This document shows, in pieces, positions 1 to 8,152 of a stretch of 25,397 nt of DNA. Origin of the DNA: a virus. The notes under the pieces were generated by a model. The model did no database searches. It saw only the letters and a program-made list of their open reading frames with translations, and was not told the DNA's origin. Each line of letters starts with the position of its first letter. Within the stretch, counting starts at the first letter, position 1. Position numbers and translations under genes: made by a program. The stretch lies in the IMG/VR virus record IMGVR_UViG_3300048113_000529, positions 1 to 25,397 of that record, one strand, 5' to 3'.

Positions 1-458
1 TACTCATAAAGCACCCACGGAAGTCCATGTAAGTGCAGAATCCCTGCCCAAAGCATTCCAACTTCGGGAGGGCGTGGAACGGTAAAAGGAGTCTTATGTC
101 CTTGTACCCATACAAGTGAAGCCACTTCTTTCTTCTCCACTTTTTTAATTCTCAAATATTTTAGTTGTGCAAAGTGTGTTTTTTCGTACACAAAAGGTTT
201 TCCTACGTTATCTATAAAGTACTTAGTACCTTGTTTCAATACTCCATTGTACGAAGTAATCATCTTTTTTAGAGGAAGAATATTTTTATGGGCTGTTTGC
301 ATACGTCTAGCCCCTAGAGTTCTTCCTTCTTTATTTTTGTCGTCTACTATCTTTTCTCCAAGAAAAAGGAGTCCATCGTGCAGCTCCCAATCTCCTGAAG
401 GTAGTAGGAATATAGGGTATTCTACAGTATAGCGTATATTACGATATGTGACTACCAT
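1..458 (-). CDS. Conserved phage protein of unknown function, 3' end outside window
   Basis: An open frame begins at ATG 458 inside the last codons of the polymerase gene (20-base overlap) and stays open for 152 codons to the window edge, so the C-terminus is missing. It starts MVVTYRNIRYTVEY. An AGAAG sequence about 8 bases upstream could serve as a ribosome binding site. The protein is mixed alpha/beta-like, with a basic stretch around residues 65-110 and an aromatic, proline-rich part (TPFTVPRPPE, then GMLWAGIL) near residues 122-142. I recall similar proteins next to replication genes in marine phages, but no function. The overlap suggests translational coupling to the polymerase. Confidence 0.8.
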   Translation of the reverse strand, partial: MVVTYRNIRYTVEYPIFLLPSGDWELHDGLLFLGEKIVDDKNKEGRTLGARRMQTAHKNILPLKKMITSYNGVLKQGTKYFIDNVGKPFVYEKTHFAQLKYLRIKKVEKKEVASLVWVQGHKTPFTVPRPPEVGMLWAGILHLHGLPWVLYE

Positions 459-2718
459 ACATCTTCTCGAATTTTCCGCCTGAATAATCTTCGTGAACAA
501 TCTCAAAATCACAGCCTACTGGAGCCCCTGGTATAGAAATACCTCTGTCCATTTGGATGAACTTCGCTAACTGCTCCATGTACTCTTCTACTTCATCGTC
601 CGGCACTTCTGCTAAAATGGAGTCGTGTACAAGTGCAAAAATACGAGCCTTCTTACCTTTTGCTTTAATCCACTCGCTCATATCAATAGCACCTAGAAGG
701 TTAATATCAGAAGCAGCAGACTGCACCAGAAAATTAAGACCAGACCTAACGCTATGGCTCTGGATGCCTTTGTCTGTCGATGCGACATTTGGTAATCTCC
801 TCTTTCTTCCGAAGAAGCTGTAAATGAAACCATTTTGTTGAATGAATTTTTGATTCTCTTCAATCCATGATTTTAATTTATGAAACTCTTTGAAATAATC
901 ATCAATTACTTCCTGAGCTTCGTTTCTAGTGAAAGGTTTACCACTGTCTTTTGTGACTTGCTCACTAATCTTGTTTGCTCCAGCACCGTACATGATACCA
1001 AAGGTTACGGCTTTAGCCGCCTGACGTTGCATACTGTATAGCTCTGCTACTTCACTTATTTCACAAGGTAACTTAAATACTTTGTGTGCAATTGCACTGT
1101 GGAAATTGCCTCCAGACTTAAACACATCCATAAGTGCTTTGTCCTTTGCAAGTACAGCGGCTACATATACTTCTGCCGTTGTTAAGTCCATTGCTACAAT
1201 TTTATGCCCGGGAGCTGCTTTGATACACCCTTTTACAATAGGGTTATCCCTAGGAAGCTGCTGCATATTAAGTTTACCACTAGAGCTAAGCCTGCCAGAA
1301 GTTGTGCCATGAAGGTTAAACCCCGTACGCAGTCTACTATCGCGATCCAGCTGTGGAAAGATTTTGTCCAGATAAGTATTTTTAATTTTGGATTTTTGAC
1401 GGATGGCAAGTATAAGTCCTGGGACTTCTGATTGCGTAGCCAGCTCTCCAAGTACTTCCGCATCTGTACTGTTTGCACCAGTACCAGTTTTCTTTCCAGT
1501 AGGAGTGAGACCAATGAAGTCAAAAAGAAGACTACGAAGCTGCACAGTACTATTAGGATTAAAATCTTTTCCATTAATTTGCTCAAATTTATTAATGGCA
1601 GGATGCTTATATAGCTCGGCTACTGCTTCGTCAATCTCTTCTTGCATGAGAGACTGAGATTTCAATAAACGTTGCTTATCAAACGGTACGCCATTGTCTT
1701 GGATGTCCGTCAAAAAACGGCAACCAGGAATTAGTATATTATCATACACTTTTGCTAAACGTTTGTTCTGCTTAATCTTTACAAACTTCTCGTAGAGAAG
1801 AAAAGTACAGGCAGCGTCCATGCCAGCGTATAGTTTCATTACATCAAAGGGGATATCACCCCAGTTAAAATCGTTTTTGAGAATACCATGTTGCTTACGA
1901 TAATTATCAATCCACTCGTACATTGGCTTCTCATAGTCCCCGTACTTGGTGTACTTCATAGACAGCTGCTTTAGACCATGAGTACCAGGGTTCTCATCAA
2001 TCAAGTAGTGCAGAAGCATCGTATCTTCAAAGCTAGGGAAAGTAAAATTGAAGTGGTACTCGAAAAATGCCATATCGAATTTGGCATTATGGAATACTAC
2101 TGTTTTCTTATTAAATAACTCTTGCAATAAGCGCTCTGTCTCTTCGTCAAAGCATTCTGTATCTATGTATGCACCACGATCAGCTTCATAACTGAGACTG
2201 ATACCAAGCATATGGCCGTCACGTGGATAAAGTCCGGTTGTCTCCGAGTCAAGAGCAACGTAAGGAAGAGGGGCGTCAATAGCAGCACGTATAAAAGTAT
2301 TGGCTTCCTCTGTATCTTGTATGCCCCACGCATTATATTCGGTAATTACTACGTCTTGTTTGTCGCCAGTAATGTACTCTATAATACTTTGCTTGGAGTC
2401 GTCCCATGTGCGCTGTGCTTCAGGCTTAAATGCGAGCATGGCGGGATTGATGACAGGCAGAAACTTCTCTTCGACTTTCTTGCCCGAGTACTCTGTAACA
2501 GAATTCACAGAGGTAAAGTACTTGAGTGCATCACTGCCGACTAGAATAAGCCAGTCGTAAGCATCTACATCAATCTCGATGTCGCAGTCTCGTTTTAGTA
2601 CTTTTTTAAGGTATGGATCGGAGCAAAGCTGATACTGATCAAACTCGAACTCGTCATCAAACTCTTTCTTGAAATTTGTTTTACTTGGTTTAGTTTCTAC
2701 TAATGCAACTTTAGGCAT
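439..2718 (-). CDS. Family A DNA polymerase with 3'-5' exonuclease
   Basis: Replicative polymerase of 759 residues. The exonuclease motifs are intact: Exo I D157-x-E159 (LDSETTG), Exo II N211...D215 (NAKFDM), Exo III Y297...D301 (YAGMD). Polymerase motif A is D511...E516 (DLTTAEVYVAA), diverged from the usual DYSQIELR. Motif B is R565...K569...F573...Y577 (RQAAKAVTFGIMYG), with Phe at the position of E. coli Pol I F762. Motif C is H698-D699-S700, with Ser where Glu is usual. A conserved GTTSGRLSSS lies at 471-480. There is no 5'-3' exonuclease domain. The first ~120 residues are extra and contain VGSDAL and LPVINPAML, resembling the C-terminal half of a uracil-DNA glycosylase fold (inference). 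The start overlaps the primase stop by 8 bases. Confidence 0.97.
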   Translation of the reverse strand: MPKVALVETKPSKTNFKKEFDDEFEFDQYQLCSDPYLKKVLKRDCDIEIDVDAYDWLILVGSDALKYFTSVNSVTEYSGKKVEEKFLPVINPAMLAFKPEAQRTWDDSKQSIIEYITGDKQDVVITEYNAWGIQDTEEANTFIRAAIDAPLPYVALDSETTGLYPRDGHMLGISLSYEADRGAYIDTECFDEETERLLQELFNKKTVVFHNAKFDMAFFEYHFNFTFPSFEDTMLLHYLIDENPGTHGLKQLSMKYTKYGDYEKPMYEWIDNYRKQHGILKNDFNWGDIPFDVMKLYAGMDAACTFLLYEKFVKIKQNKRLAKVYDNILIPGCRFLTDIQDNGVPFDKQRLLKSQSLMQEEIDEAVAELYKHPAINKFEQINGKDFNPNSTVQLRSLLFDFIGLTPTGKKTGTGANSTDAEVLGELATQSEVPGLILAIRQKSKIKNTYLDKIFPQLDRDSRLRTGFNLHGTTSGRLSSSGKLNMQQLPRDNPIVKGCIKAAPGHKIVAMDLTTAEVYVAAVLAKDKALMDVFKSGGNFHSAIAHKVFKLPCEISEVAELYSMQRQAAKAVTFGIMYGAGANKISEQVTKDSGKPFTRNEAQEVIDDYFKEFHKLKSWIEENQKFIQQNGFIYSFFGRKRRLPNVASTDKGIQSHSVRSGLNFLVQSAASDINLLGAIDMSEWIKAKGKKARIFALVHDSILAEVPDDEVEEYMEQLAKFIQMDRGISIPGAPVGCDFEIVHEDYSGGKFEKMYGSHIS

Positions 2719-3538
2719 ATAATTTACTCTTTAGTGTTTGTACTGATTTTAAAGGTAGCGCACCTGGATCTGTATCCTTGAGTGCTACATTTCTTGATAG
2801 CAGGCCTACTCGCTCTGCCATTTCTTTTACTTCTTTTGCAGCGTTCTGGCCTGCATCGTCTCCATCGAAGAAGATAATTACTTCCTCTACACCCTGTATA
2901 GAAAGCATACGTAATTTATCTTCATTTATATTTTTTGTCCCAAAGCAACAGACTGCATTATCTAGTCCTTTATCGTGCAGATTGATCATGTCGTAAATAC
3001 CTTCTACCAATACGACAGAACCTTGTATAGGATCTACTGAAGGATATAAAGGCATCTTCGCACCCGCTGGCGAGATCATATATTTTGGTGTGCCGCCAGT
3101 AGTATGACGACCATTAAATGCTACAATTCGACCTGATATATCTCGTACTGGAAATACAATACGACCAATATGATCAGGGTCATGATGTTGAAAAGCTTCA
3201 AACTTTTTGTATGTCTCAGGTTTGATCTCTCTCCAACTACCCGTGTAGGGTATAATATTTTTGGGGAAAGACAAACCAACCGACTCAGACCTCTTCTCTC
3301 TAATTTTCTTTTTTAGTAATTCTCGTCTTAGTTGTAGTTGGTTTGCTTTCTCACCAAAATGGGTAAAAATGTTTCCTTTATAGCCACAGGAAAAACACTG
3401 GAATACTCCCGTGATCTTATCAATCCGCATACTAGGATTTCTATCATCGTGCTCTGGGTTGAGACAACGAACGATAGCATCTGCGCCTTTGGGTATAAAA
3501 TAAACATCTTTTGATGTTAGTAGTTCTTCTACTGTCAA
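2711..3538 (-). CDS. DnaG/T7-type primase (zinc finger plus TOPRIM), no helicase domain
   Basis: A 275-residue primase. The N-terminal zinc-binding domain has C25, H30, C48 and C51 (RCLNPEH ... FQCFSCGYKGN), for recognising the priming site. A TOPRIM domain spans about 170-255, with the metal-binding residues E179 (LVEG) and D225/D227 (FFDGDDAG). The start is TTG: the upstream gene's stop TGA overlaps it as TTGA, the analogue of the usual ATGA coupling, and no ATG or GTG start fits. The helicase is a separate protein two genes upstream, unlike fused T7 gp4. The product should make RNA primers for the Family A polymerase, whose gene follows directly. Confidence 0.93.
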   Translation of the reverse strand: MTVEELLTSKDVYFIPKGADAIVRCLNPEHDDRNPSMRIDKITGVFQCFSCGYKGNIFTHFGEKANQLQLRRELLKKKIREKRSESVGLSFPKNIIPYTGSWREIKPETYKKFEAFQHHDPDHIGRIVFPVRDISGRIVAFNGRHTTGGTPKYMISPAGAKMPLYPSVDPIQGSVVLVEGIYDMINLHDKGLDNAVCCFGTKNINEDKLRMLSIQGVEEVIIFFDGDDAGQNAAKEVKEMAERVGLLSRNVALKDTDPGALPLKSVQTLKSKLYA

Positions 3539-3813
3539 CGTCCGATATCCTTAACATTGTCTCTACTAATTACTTGGTATGCACCCTTGTTGTATGCAGG
3601 TGCAATCGTATACTTACTATCTAGCTTTGGTTTTTCTACTAATTCTGTATTGTGTCCGCCCTGATCGTAAGATTTGTACTCAGGAGTTTCTCTACGATAG
3701 GTGGTAGTCTCTTGTAGTGGCTGAAATTTAGGCGTGTAACGCTTAGACTTAGGTAAAGGCTTTCGCTTTCTACCTGAGCTAGTGTGTCGTAAACTGCCGA
3801 ATGTAAGTGCCAT
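3535..3813 (-). CDS. Small basic conserved phage protein, unknown function
   Basis: 92 residues from ATG 3813, chosen because AAAAGGGG lies about 8 bases upstream; a longer frame reading to 3870 would run back into the promoter at 3842-3870. The N-terminal third is Lys/Arg-rich (SSGRKRKPLPKSKRY) and probably disordered, which would suit nucleic-acid or protein binding. The C-terminus (YTIAPAYNKGAYQVISRDN) looks like a short conserved folded motif. It lies between helicase and primase genes and is translationally coupled to the primase through a TTGA overlap, so a replisome accessory role is a reasonable guess, but no family function is known to me. Confidence 0.8.
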   Translation of the reverse strand: MALTFGSLRHTSSGRKRKPLPKSKRYTPKFQPLQETTTYRRETPEYKSYDQGGHNTELVEKPKLDSKYTIAPAYNKGAYQVISRDNVKDIGR

Positions 3814-3841
3814 ATGCTTTACCCCTTTTAAGTATCCGTAT

Positions 3842-3870
3842 ATTATACGCAAAAGAAGATAAAAAGTCAA
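3842..3870 (-). promoter_or_regulatory. Sigma70-type promoter for the small gene-primase-polymerase unit
   Basis: TTGACT (3865-3870), 17-base spacer, TATAAT (3842-3847) on the minus strand. Transcription would start near 3835, 22 bases before the 3813 start codon. The -35 region is only ten bases from the end of the helicase gene. Confidence 0.85.
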
Positions 3871-3879
3871 GAAATATTT

Positions 3880-5229
3880 TTAAAGATCATCAATATCTTC
3901 GCCAGTCTTGTGCGAGGAATCATCTTTCTCTTTAGGAGTCATTGCAGTCTCTGGGCCAATCTTTAGGCTATCCCAATCTACTTTAGAGCTGAAAGAGTTC
4001 ATGGAAGCTGAACGCATTTTTACACAGTTAAATGTAATGCATTCGTCCTCATGATCCCAAGTCTCCAAAGCATAGGCGGCATCTGCCGCATCAAGAATAC
4101 CTTTAGCGAATCGTGCTTCACCAGTTGCGTCTGTTTGGTAGGGAGATATTACAGTACAGTCATACTCTTGTGCCATTGACTTCAATGCTTTACTTACTTC
4201 AATCTGTTCAGTCCAGTCGTACTGACCTCCACGAGAAGGTAGACTCGACCGCTTTACCTGATTAATATAGTCAACAATAATAACACCAACATTCAGAGGT
4301 TTGACTTTTTTGTCAAGCTCGGCACGAATCTTGGAGAGAGTGAGAGAAGCATCGTACACTACGTCCAACTGCTGAGTCGGGAGAAGCTCGCAGGTGTTCT
4401 TTAGTGATGTATGCAACTTCTCAAAGTTACGGTGTTGTCTATACTCCTTCAAGCGGTCTTGTCCATCAACATAACGACCTGCCCACCACGTAGCTACTTT
4501 CTCCCACTCGGCTACGCTCAGATTCTGAGTACGGAGGCGAGAAAAAGGAACTTCTGTAGCGATAGCACAGCATCGTTGAAGGATCGACCGACTATCCATC
4601 TCAATAGTGAAATACATAGCCGATCTACCTGAAGCGTAAACACTGGTTGCAATGTTTGCACAAATGACAGATTTACCAGCACCCCGTTTACCGCCGAACA
4701 TAACAAGATCTCTAGGAGAAAACTTGATGTCGTGGTCGTACTCTTCATTGAGTCCGAGGGCCATATACCTGGCTAAATCTTCTTCTGGCTCAAACAAGTC
4801 AATACGTTGCATACTTTCTTGTGGGTCTTCGAGATCAACCTTATCTTCAACGTCTAGGACGATCTGATGTAGGTGGTTTACTGATTCCTGAGCATTTTCA
4901 AATGCTACAGAATGTTCAATATAATCTTCAAGTGAGTCCAGAATCTCTTTTTGAGTATATTCGTTCTTCAAATACTCGAGAAGCATCTGAGGGTCTGCAT
5001 CGACCTCAACTGCTTCTACTGCGTAGAGTTTCTCTCGAGTAGCTGAATCACGAATCTCAAACTTTAGATCTTCAATCGTAGGCATTCTATGGAACTCTTC
5101 ACAATGCTTATCAATAATCTTATACAGACTATGATACTCAGTTGCAAAGTATTGCTTATGCGCTACACTCCAGGTCTGAAAGTCCTGTAGCGTAAGCACT
5201 TGCTTAATAAGCGCACTAGCGATGTTCAA
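3880..5229 (-). CDS. DnaB-like replicative helicase
   Basis: 449 residues of a RecA-fold hexameric helicase. The N-terminal ~150 residues are helical, as in DnaB-type N domains. Walker A is GGKRGAGKS (about 179-187) and Walker B is IIVDY (about 317-321). The motif near VISPYQTD replaces the usual sensor QLNR-type sequence, and FNCVKMRSA fits the arginine-finger/KxR region. The start is taken as TTG 5229 because GGGAGA sits 8 bases upstream; a TTG at 5250 would put that site inside the gene, and no ATG fits. The tail is acidic (GEDIDDL). It should unwind DNA ahead of the polymerase with the separate primase. A hairpin at 5262-5287 separates it from the upstream DNA-binding gene. Confidence 0.93.
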   Translation of the reverse strand: MNIASALIKQVLTLQDFQTWSVAHKQYFATEYHSLYKIIDKHCEEFHRMPTIEDLKFEIRDSATREKLYAVEAVEVDADPQMLLEYLKNEYTQKEILDSLEDYIEHSVAFENAQESVNHLHQIVLDVEDKVDLEDPQESMQRIDLFEPEEDLARYMALGLNEEYDHDIKFSPRDLVMFGGKRGAGKSVICANIATSVYASGRSAMYFTIEMDSRSILQRCCAIATEVPFSRLRTQNLSVAEWEKVATWWAGRYVDGQDRLKEYRQHRNFEKLHTSLKNTCELLPTQQLDVVYDASLTLSKIRAELDKKVKPLNVGVIIVDYINQVKRSSLPSRGGQYDWTEQIEVSKALKSMAQEYDCTVISPYQTDATGEARFAKGILDAADAAYALETWDHEDECITFNCVKMRSASMNSFSSKVDWDSLKIGPETAMTPKEKDDSSHKTGEDIDDL

Positions 5230-5261
5230 TTGAAAGTCTCCCGATTTCAAATCTAAAATGT

Positions 5262-5287
5262 AGGGCAGACCCCGAAGAGACTGCCCT
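5262..5287 (-). terminator. Stem-loop with TTCG loop between D5-like gene and helicase, probable attenuator
   Basis: Minus-strand AGGGCAG and CTGCCCT form a 7-bp stem, extended after a T-T mismatch by CTC/GGG closed by a TTCG tetraloop. Only a weak T tract (ACATTTTAG) follows, so partial termination or mRNA stabilisation is more likely than full termination; no new promoter is seen before the helicase. Confidence 0.6.
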
Positions 5288-5306
5288 TAGTGTGTACTAA
5301 GAAGGA

Positions 5307-6032
5307 TTAAGCTGAAGCTTTTTCTTTCTTAGAAGCGCCATCATAGTCAGCGGCTGAAAGGCCACGACGAGTGAGCATAGTCTTAACGCCACGGGCGGTC
5401 TTACCAATTTGCTCTGCGATAGCTTCGACAGTCTGGCTACCGATGTCAGCGATGTCAGCCAAAGGATCTTCCTTAGAGGAGCCCTTAGTAACTTCTTGCT
5501 TAGGGATAGCATCAATGTCGCCTGAACGAAGCAAGCTAAGAGCTTTACCGCGTACAGAGTTTACTGAACGATCAAGAGCGTCAGCGATAGCTTCTACGAA
5601 AGCGCCATCGTTAACCATCTTAACGAAAGTAGCTTCTTCAGCTTCAGAGTACGTGCGTACAGCTTCAACTTTAGGAGCAGGCTTAACGTGTCCAGTTAAT
5701 TCCATAGACAAAATCTTGCCTTGGATTGACTTGGCTGAGAATGCGCCATCTTCAAAGTGAGAAGCGATTTCAGCATAAGTATAAGTGCCGCTGTTGTCAG
5801 AAACAAAAGCTGCAAGGGTAGCTTCTTGAGCATCGGTAAATGCGCGTGAAGCACTGGCAGAAGCCAGCTCTACGTCATGACCCATCTTGCGCAATTTGCT
5901 AGAGATGGAACGAGTAGAGGTTTCAAGCTGTACAGCTGCTTCCGCAACAGTAGCTTGGGATACGGGGCTTTCGCCACCGACAAAATCAGTAAGAGCATTA
6001 GTGCGCTCTTCAGTCCACTTAGGTAGTGCCAT
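5307..6032 (-). CDS. Multi-repeat HTH/Myb-like DNA-binding protein, D5-like candidate
   Basis: 241 residues from ATG 6032, with GGAGAAT 9 bases upstream inside the ligase C-terminal gene. At least four helical repeats are visible, each ending in a helix-turn-helix-like unit: about 5-55 (TSTRSISSKLRKMG), 65-117 (FSAKSIQGKILSM), 128-175 (DRSVNSVRGKALSLL) and 190-233 (GKTARGVKTMLTRRG). The recognition helices share the pattern S/T-x-R/K-S/G-I/V-x-x-K/M. No enzyme motif is seen. Its size and position among ligase, helicase and polymerase genes match the T5 D5 DNA-binding protein; that identification is inference. It is probably an abundant double-stranded-DNA-binding or transcription-control protein. 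Its C-terminus is Lys-rich. Confidence 0.85.
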   Translation of the reverse strand: MALPKWTEERTNALTDFVGGESPVSQATVAEAAVQLETSTRSISSKLRKMGHDVELASASASRAFTDAQEATLAAFVSDNSGTYTYAEIASHFEDGAFSAKSIQGKILSMELTGHVKPAPKVEAVRTYSEAEEATFVKMVNDGAFVEAIADALDRSVNSVRGKALSLLRSGDIDAIPKQEVTKGSSKEDPLADIADIGSQTVEAIAEQIGKTARGVKTMLTRRGLSAADYDGASKKEKASA

Positions 6033-6036
6033 TTTA

Positions 6037-6786
6037 TTATTCTCCAATAAAATCTAAAAGGTTAGTTATGATTTGAACGCCAGCATCTCTGGCTTTCTTA
6101 GTTTTAGCAGATTCAACTCCGCTTTCGTTTACTAGGATGGTGACATCCTTGGTCAAACTAGTCTTGACCGCATAACCAAGCTCTTGTAGTTTGTTATGAG
6201 CCTCGGCTTTCGTTTTGTAACTCTTTAGTCTACCACTAATACAAACCGTGCCGTGGGTTATGTTTGTTGTTTGAGTCTTTTCAAACTTGAAGCTAAAAGG
6301 TAGTAAGGATACTTGATAATACTCATTCTCAAGCCATTCACACAAATTAGCCGTAGACTTCTCACCAAGCCCAGCTTGTCGGCACATATCGTAGTCTATA
6401 TCTTCGATGTCTTCGCAGACTTTGGATAGCTTTTCCGATGCTGATTTACCAATGAGAGGTATACTAAATGCAGGTAGCAACACATTAAGTGGAGCACCGC
6501 GAGATCGTTGCAACTCATCTACTAACTTTACAGCAAGTCGCTCTGAGCCTAGGGACTCGGCAATATCTTCTACGCTTCTATCATAAAGTTCCTCTAGGGA
6601 GACAATATCTAGTTTAGCAATAGTAGCAGGGCCGAGACCTTTGATCTTCAAAGTCTTTGCAAAGTGTTCGATAAGTTTTGCAACTTTCTCACCACAGTGT
6701 GGATTTCTACAATACAGAAGATGATTTACACTTTCTAACACCGAACCACAGCTAGGGCAGTTTGTTGGGGCTTCGATCATGGTCAT
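6037..6786 (-). CDS. NAD+-dependent DNA ligase, C-terminal part (zinc finger, HhH, BRCT)
   Basis: 249 residues matching the C-terminal half of bacterial LigA. A four-cysteine zinc finger lies at about 11-32 (CPSCG ... CRNPHC), followed by helix-hairpin-helix repeats (LKIKGLGPATIAKL, and PLIGKSASEKLSKV) and a BRCT domain from about 178 (GTVCISGRLKSYKTKAEA) to the end. These parts hold DNA around the nick. There is no nucleotidyltransferase domain; that lies in the separate upstream gene 6866-7795. The start is ATG 6786 behind GAGGAATCACG. Split NAD+ ligase genes (subunits A and B) are known from T5-like phages. Four bases separate it from the next gene. Confidence 0.93.
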   Translation of the reverse strand: MTMIEAPTNCPSCGSVLESVNHLLYCRNPHCGEKVAKLIEHFAKTLKIKGLGPATIAKLDIVSLEELYDRSVEDIAESLGSERLAVKLVDELQRSRGAPLNVLLPAFSIPLIGKSASEKLSKVCEDIEDIDYDMCRQAGLGEKSTANLCEWLENEYYQVSLLPFSFKFEKTQTTNITHGTVCISGRLKSYKTKAEAHNKLQELGYAVKTSLTKDVTILVNESGVESAKTKKARDAGVQIITNLLDFIGE

Positions 6787-6812
6787 CGTGATTCCTCTGA
6801 AATTGAAATAGT

Positions 6813-6841
6813 ATTATACGGACTTTTAAGGTTTCTGTCAA
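6813..6841 (-). promoter_or_regulatory. Consensus sigma70-type promoter between the two ligase genes
   Basis: TTGACA (6836-6841), 17 bases, TATAAT (6813-6818). It lies between the ligase adenylation gene and the ligase C-terminal gene, so the second half has its own transcription start near 6806. Confidence 0.88.
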
Positions 6842-6865
6842 GAATTATTTTTTTGCAGGTAGCAA

Positions 6866-7795
6866 TCAATCTAATCTCCTAACAATCCGAGGTATGATCT
6901 CACCAGAGCGGATAACCTCTACCTTACAACCTATTTCGAGATTGAGGTCGCGTATGTACTCAATATTGTGCAGAGTTGCTCTCGATACCGTAGCATCTCC
7001 CACGACCACAGGGTCGAGAATAGCCACTGGACTTACAACTCCGCTCTTACCCAACTGCCATACTACATCTAACAGTGTGGTCTCCACTCCAGATACCTGC
7101 TCTTTCAGAGCAAAAGCACCTCGTGGGTGTTTAGAAGTGTAACCTAATGCATCGAATTTTGCATTTGACTTGAGACGATATACTTTGCCATCCTGAGGAT
7201 AGGCATCTGCTTTAAAGCGAGTAACCACATTTAGACCCATCTTATGCAATAGCTCAAGGCCACAAGCATAATTAGCAGTCCAACTTGGTGTAACATCGTA
7301 TGCTACAAATACTAACGGGCGTTTCTTGAACTCTTCTAGACCCGAAGATCCTTTAAGTCCAAGCGACCCCGAAGCGAAATTACGAGAGTTAGGTACACTA
7401 CTTGGAGCAACAACTTCGCCAGTAATCTGCATGAGTCCAGTATCATTGCACTCATTAGGAACTAACTGACGCATCTTATCTGTAATGTCACGACCTTGAA
7501 TGCCGTCTCCACGAGTGAGAGCGAGTTCAAGGTTGCCGTCAACATATAGAAGAGACACTGCCGCACCATCTAACTTAGGGGTAACAATACATTCATCAAT
7601 AGGCAGAGGAGCATCGTTGAGGTCAAAGCACTTCTGAAGAGAGTACATCTGGTACGCGTGCTTTACAGCATCTGTAACAGTGTAACCCACTTTAGTATAG
7701 TTGTGCTTATCTGCTAGAAGGTCAAATTCCGCATCAGAGATAGCGGGCGTACCTTCGTAGTACAACTGACTCATCTTGTCTAAAAAGCTCTGCAT
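6866..7795 (-). CDS. NAD+-dependent DNA ligase, adenylation and OB-fold part
   Basis: 309 residues. A shortened Ia domain keeps the NAD-binding signature (LYYEGTPAISDAEFDLL, about 11-27). The nucleotidyltransferase domain has the AMP-lysine motif PKLDG with K74, then LTRGDGIQGRDIT (about 93-105), ITGEVV, NSRNFASGSL and the FALKEQ region. An OB fold follows (EIGCKVEVIRSGEIIPRIV). It ends exactly where the zinc finger would begin in a full-length LigA of about 670 residues. Together with the 249-residue partner it would make a compact 558-residue ligase. GGAG lies upstream of ATG 7795. It should seal nicks in replicating phage DNA, using NAD+ rather than ATP. Confidence 0.94.
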   Translation of the reverse strand: MQSFLDKMSQLYYEGTPAISDAEFDLLADKHNYTKVGYTVTDAVKHAYQMYSLQKCFDLNDAPLPIDECIVTPKLDGAAVSLLYVDGNLELALTRGDGIQGRDITDKMRQLVPNECNDTGLMQITGEVVAPSSVPNSRNFASGSLGLKGSSGLEEFKKRPLVFVAYDVTPSWTANYACGLELLHKMGLNVVTRFKADAYPQDGKVYRLKSNAKFDALGYTSKHPRGAFALKEQVSGVETTLLDVVWQLGKSGVVSPVAILDPVVVGDATVSRATLHNIEYIRDLNLEIGCKVEVIRSGEIIPRIVRRLD

Positions 7796-7820
7796 GGTAT
7801 TCTCCTAAATAAGAAAGTAT

Positions 7821-7849
7821 ATTATACGGAACTTAAGCAAGTTTGTCAA
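7821..7849 (-). promoter_or_regulatory. Consensus sigma70-type promoter upstream of ligase adenylation gene
   Basis: TTGACA (7844-7849), 17 bases, TATAAT (7821-7826) on the minus strand; -35 begins 3 bases after the stop codon of the PC4-like gene. Confidence 0.88.
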
Positions 7850-7852
7850 GAA

Positions 7853-8152
7853 CTATTTATATAGATCCTGAATTAAATCTGAAAAGTGTTCTTCAATTAA
7901 ACTCTTAGACTCTGCTAAAGATAATATCTCTATCAAACCTGCGAACATTTCTCTCGAGTTAGAAAGATCAAGAGGCATTGCTACTCCTTCGGGTGTGGGT
8001 TTCCATTCTTCTTCGAAATCCATATAGTATTTACGCAAATGCATATACTCTACGTCTCGAAAAGTATTAATGGTAAGTCTTATCTGTATTTGTTTTACTT
8101 CATCATAGTGTATTACACGAGAGTATGCTTCTGGAGCCTGATGTAAATCCAT
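7853..8152 (-). CDS. PC4-like single-stranded-DNA-binding protein
   Basis: 99 residues. From about residue 20 it follows the PC4/p15 coactivator C-terminal fold: a beta strand QIRLTINTFRDVEYMHLRKYY, then a loop with KPTPEGVAMPL (compare the family's PGKKGIsL), then a helix REMFAGLIEIL. PC4-fold proteins bind melted DNA as dimers. T5 encodes a PC4 homologue implicated in recombination-dependent replication (established). This gene sits next to the split ligase, which supports the same role. Its ATG overlaps the preceding stop codon by one base (TAATG). The C-terminal helix (EEHFSDLIQDLY) is an extra acidic extension. Confidence 0.78.
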   Translation of the reverse strand: MDLHQAPEAYSRVIHYDEVKQIQIRLTINTFRDVEYMHLRKYYMDFEEEWKPTPEGVAMPLDLSNSREMFAGLIEILSLAESKSLIEEHFSDLIQDLYK

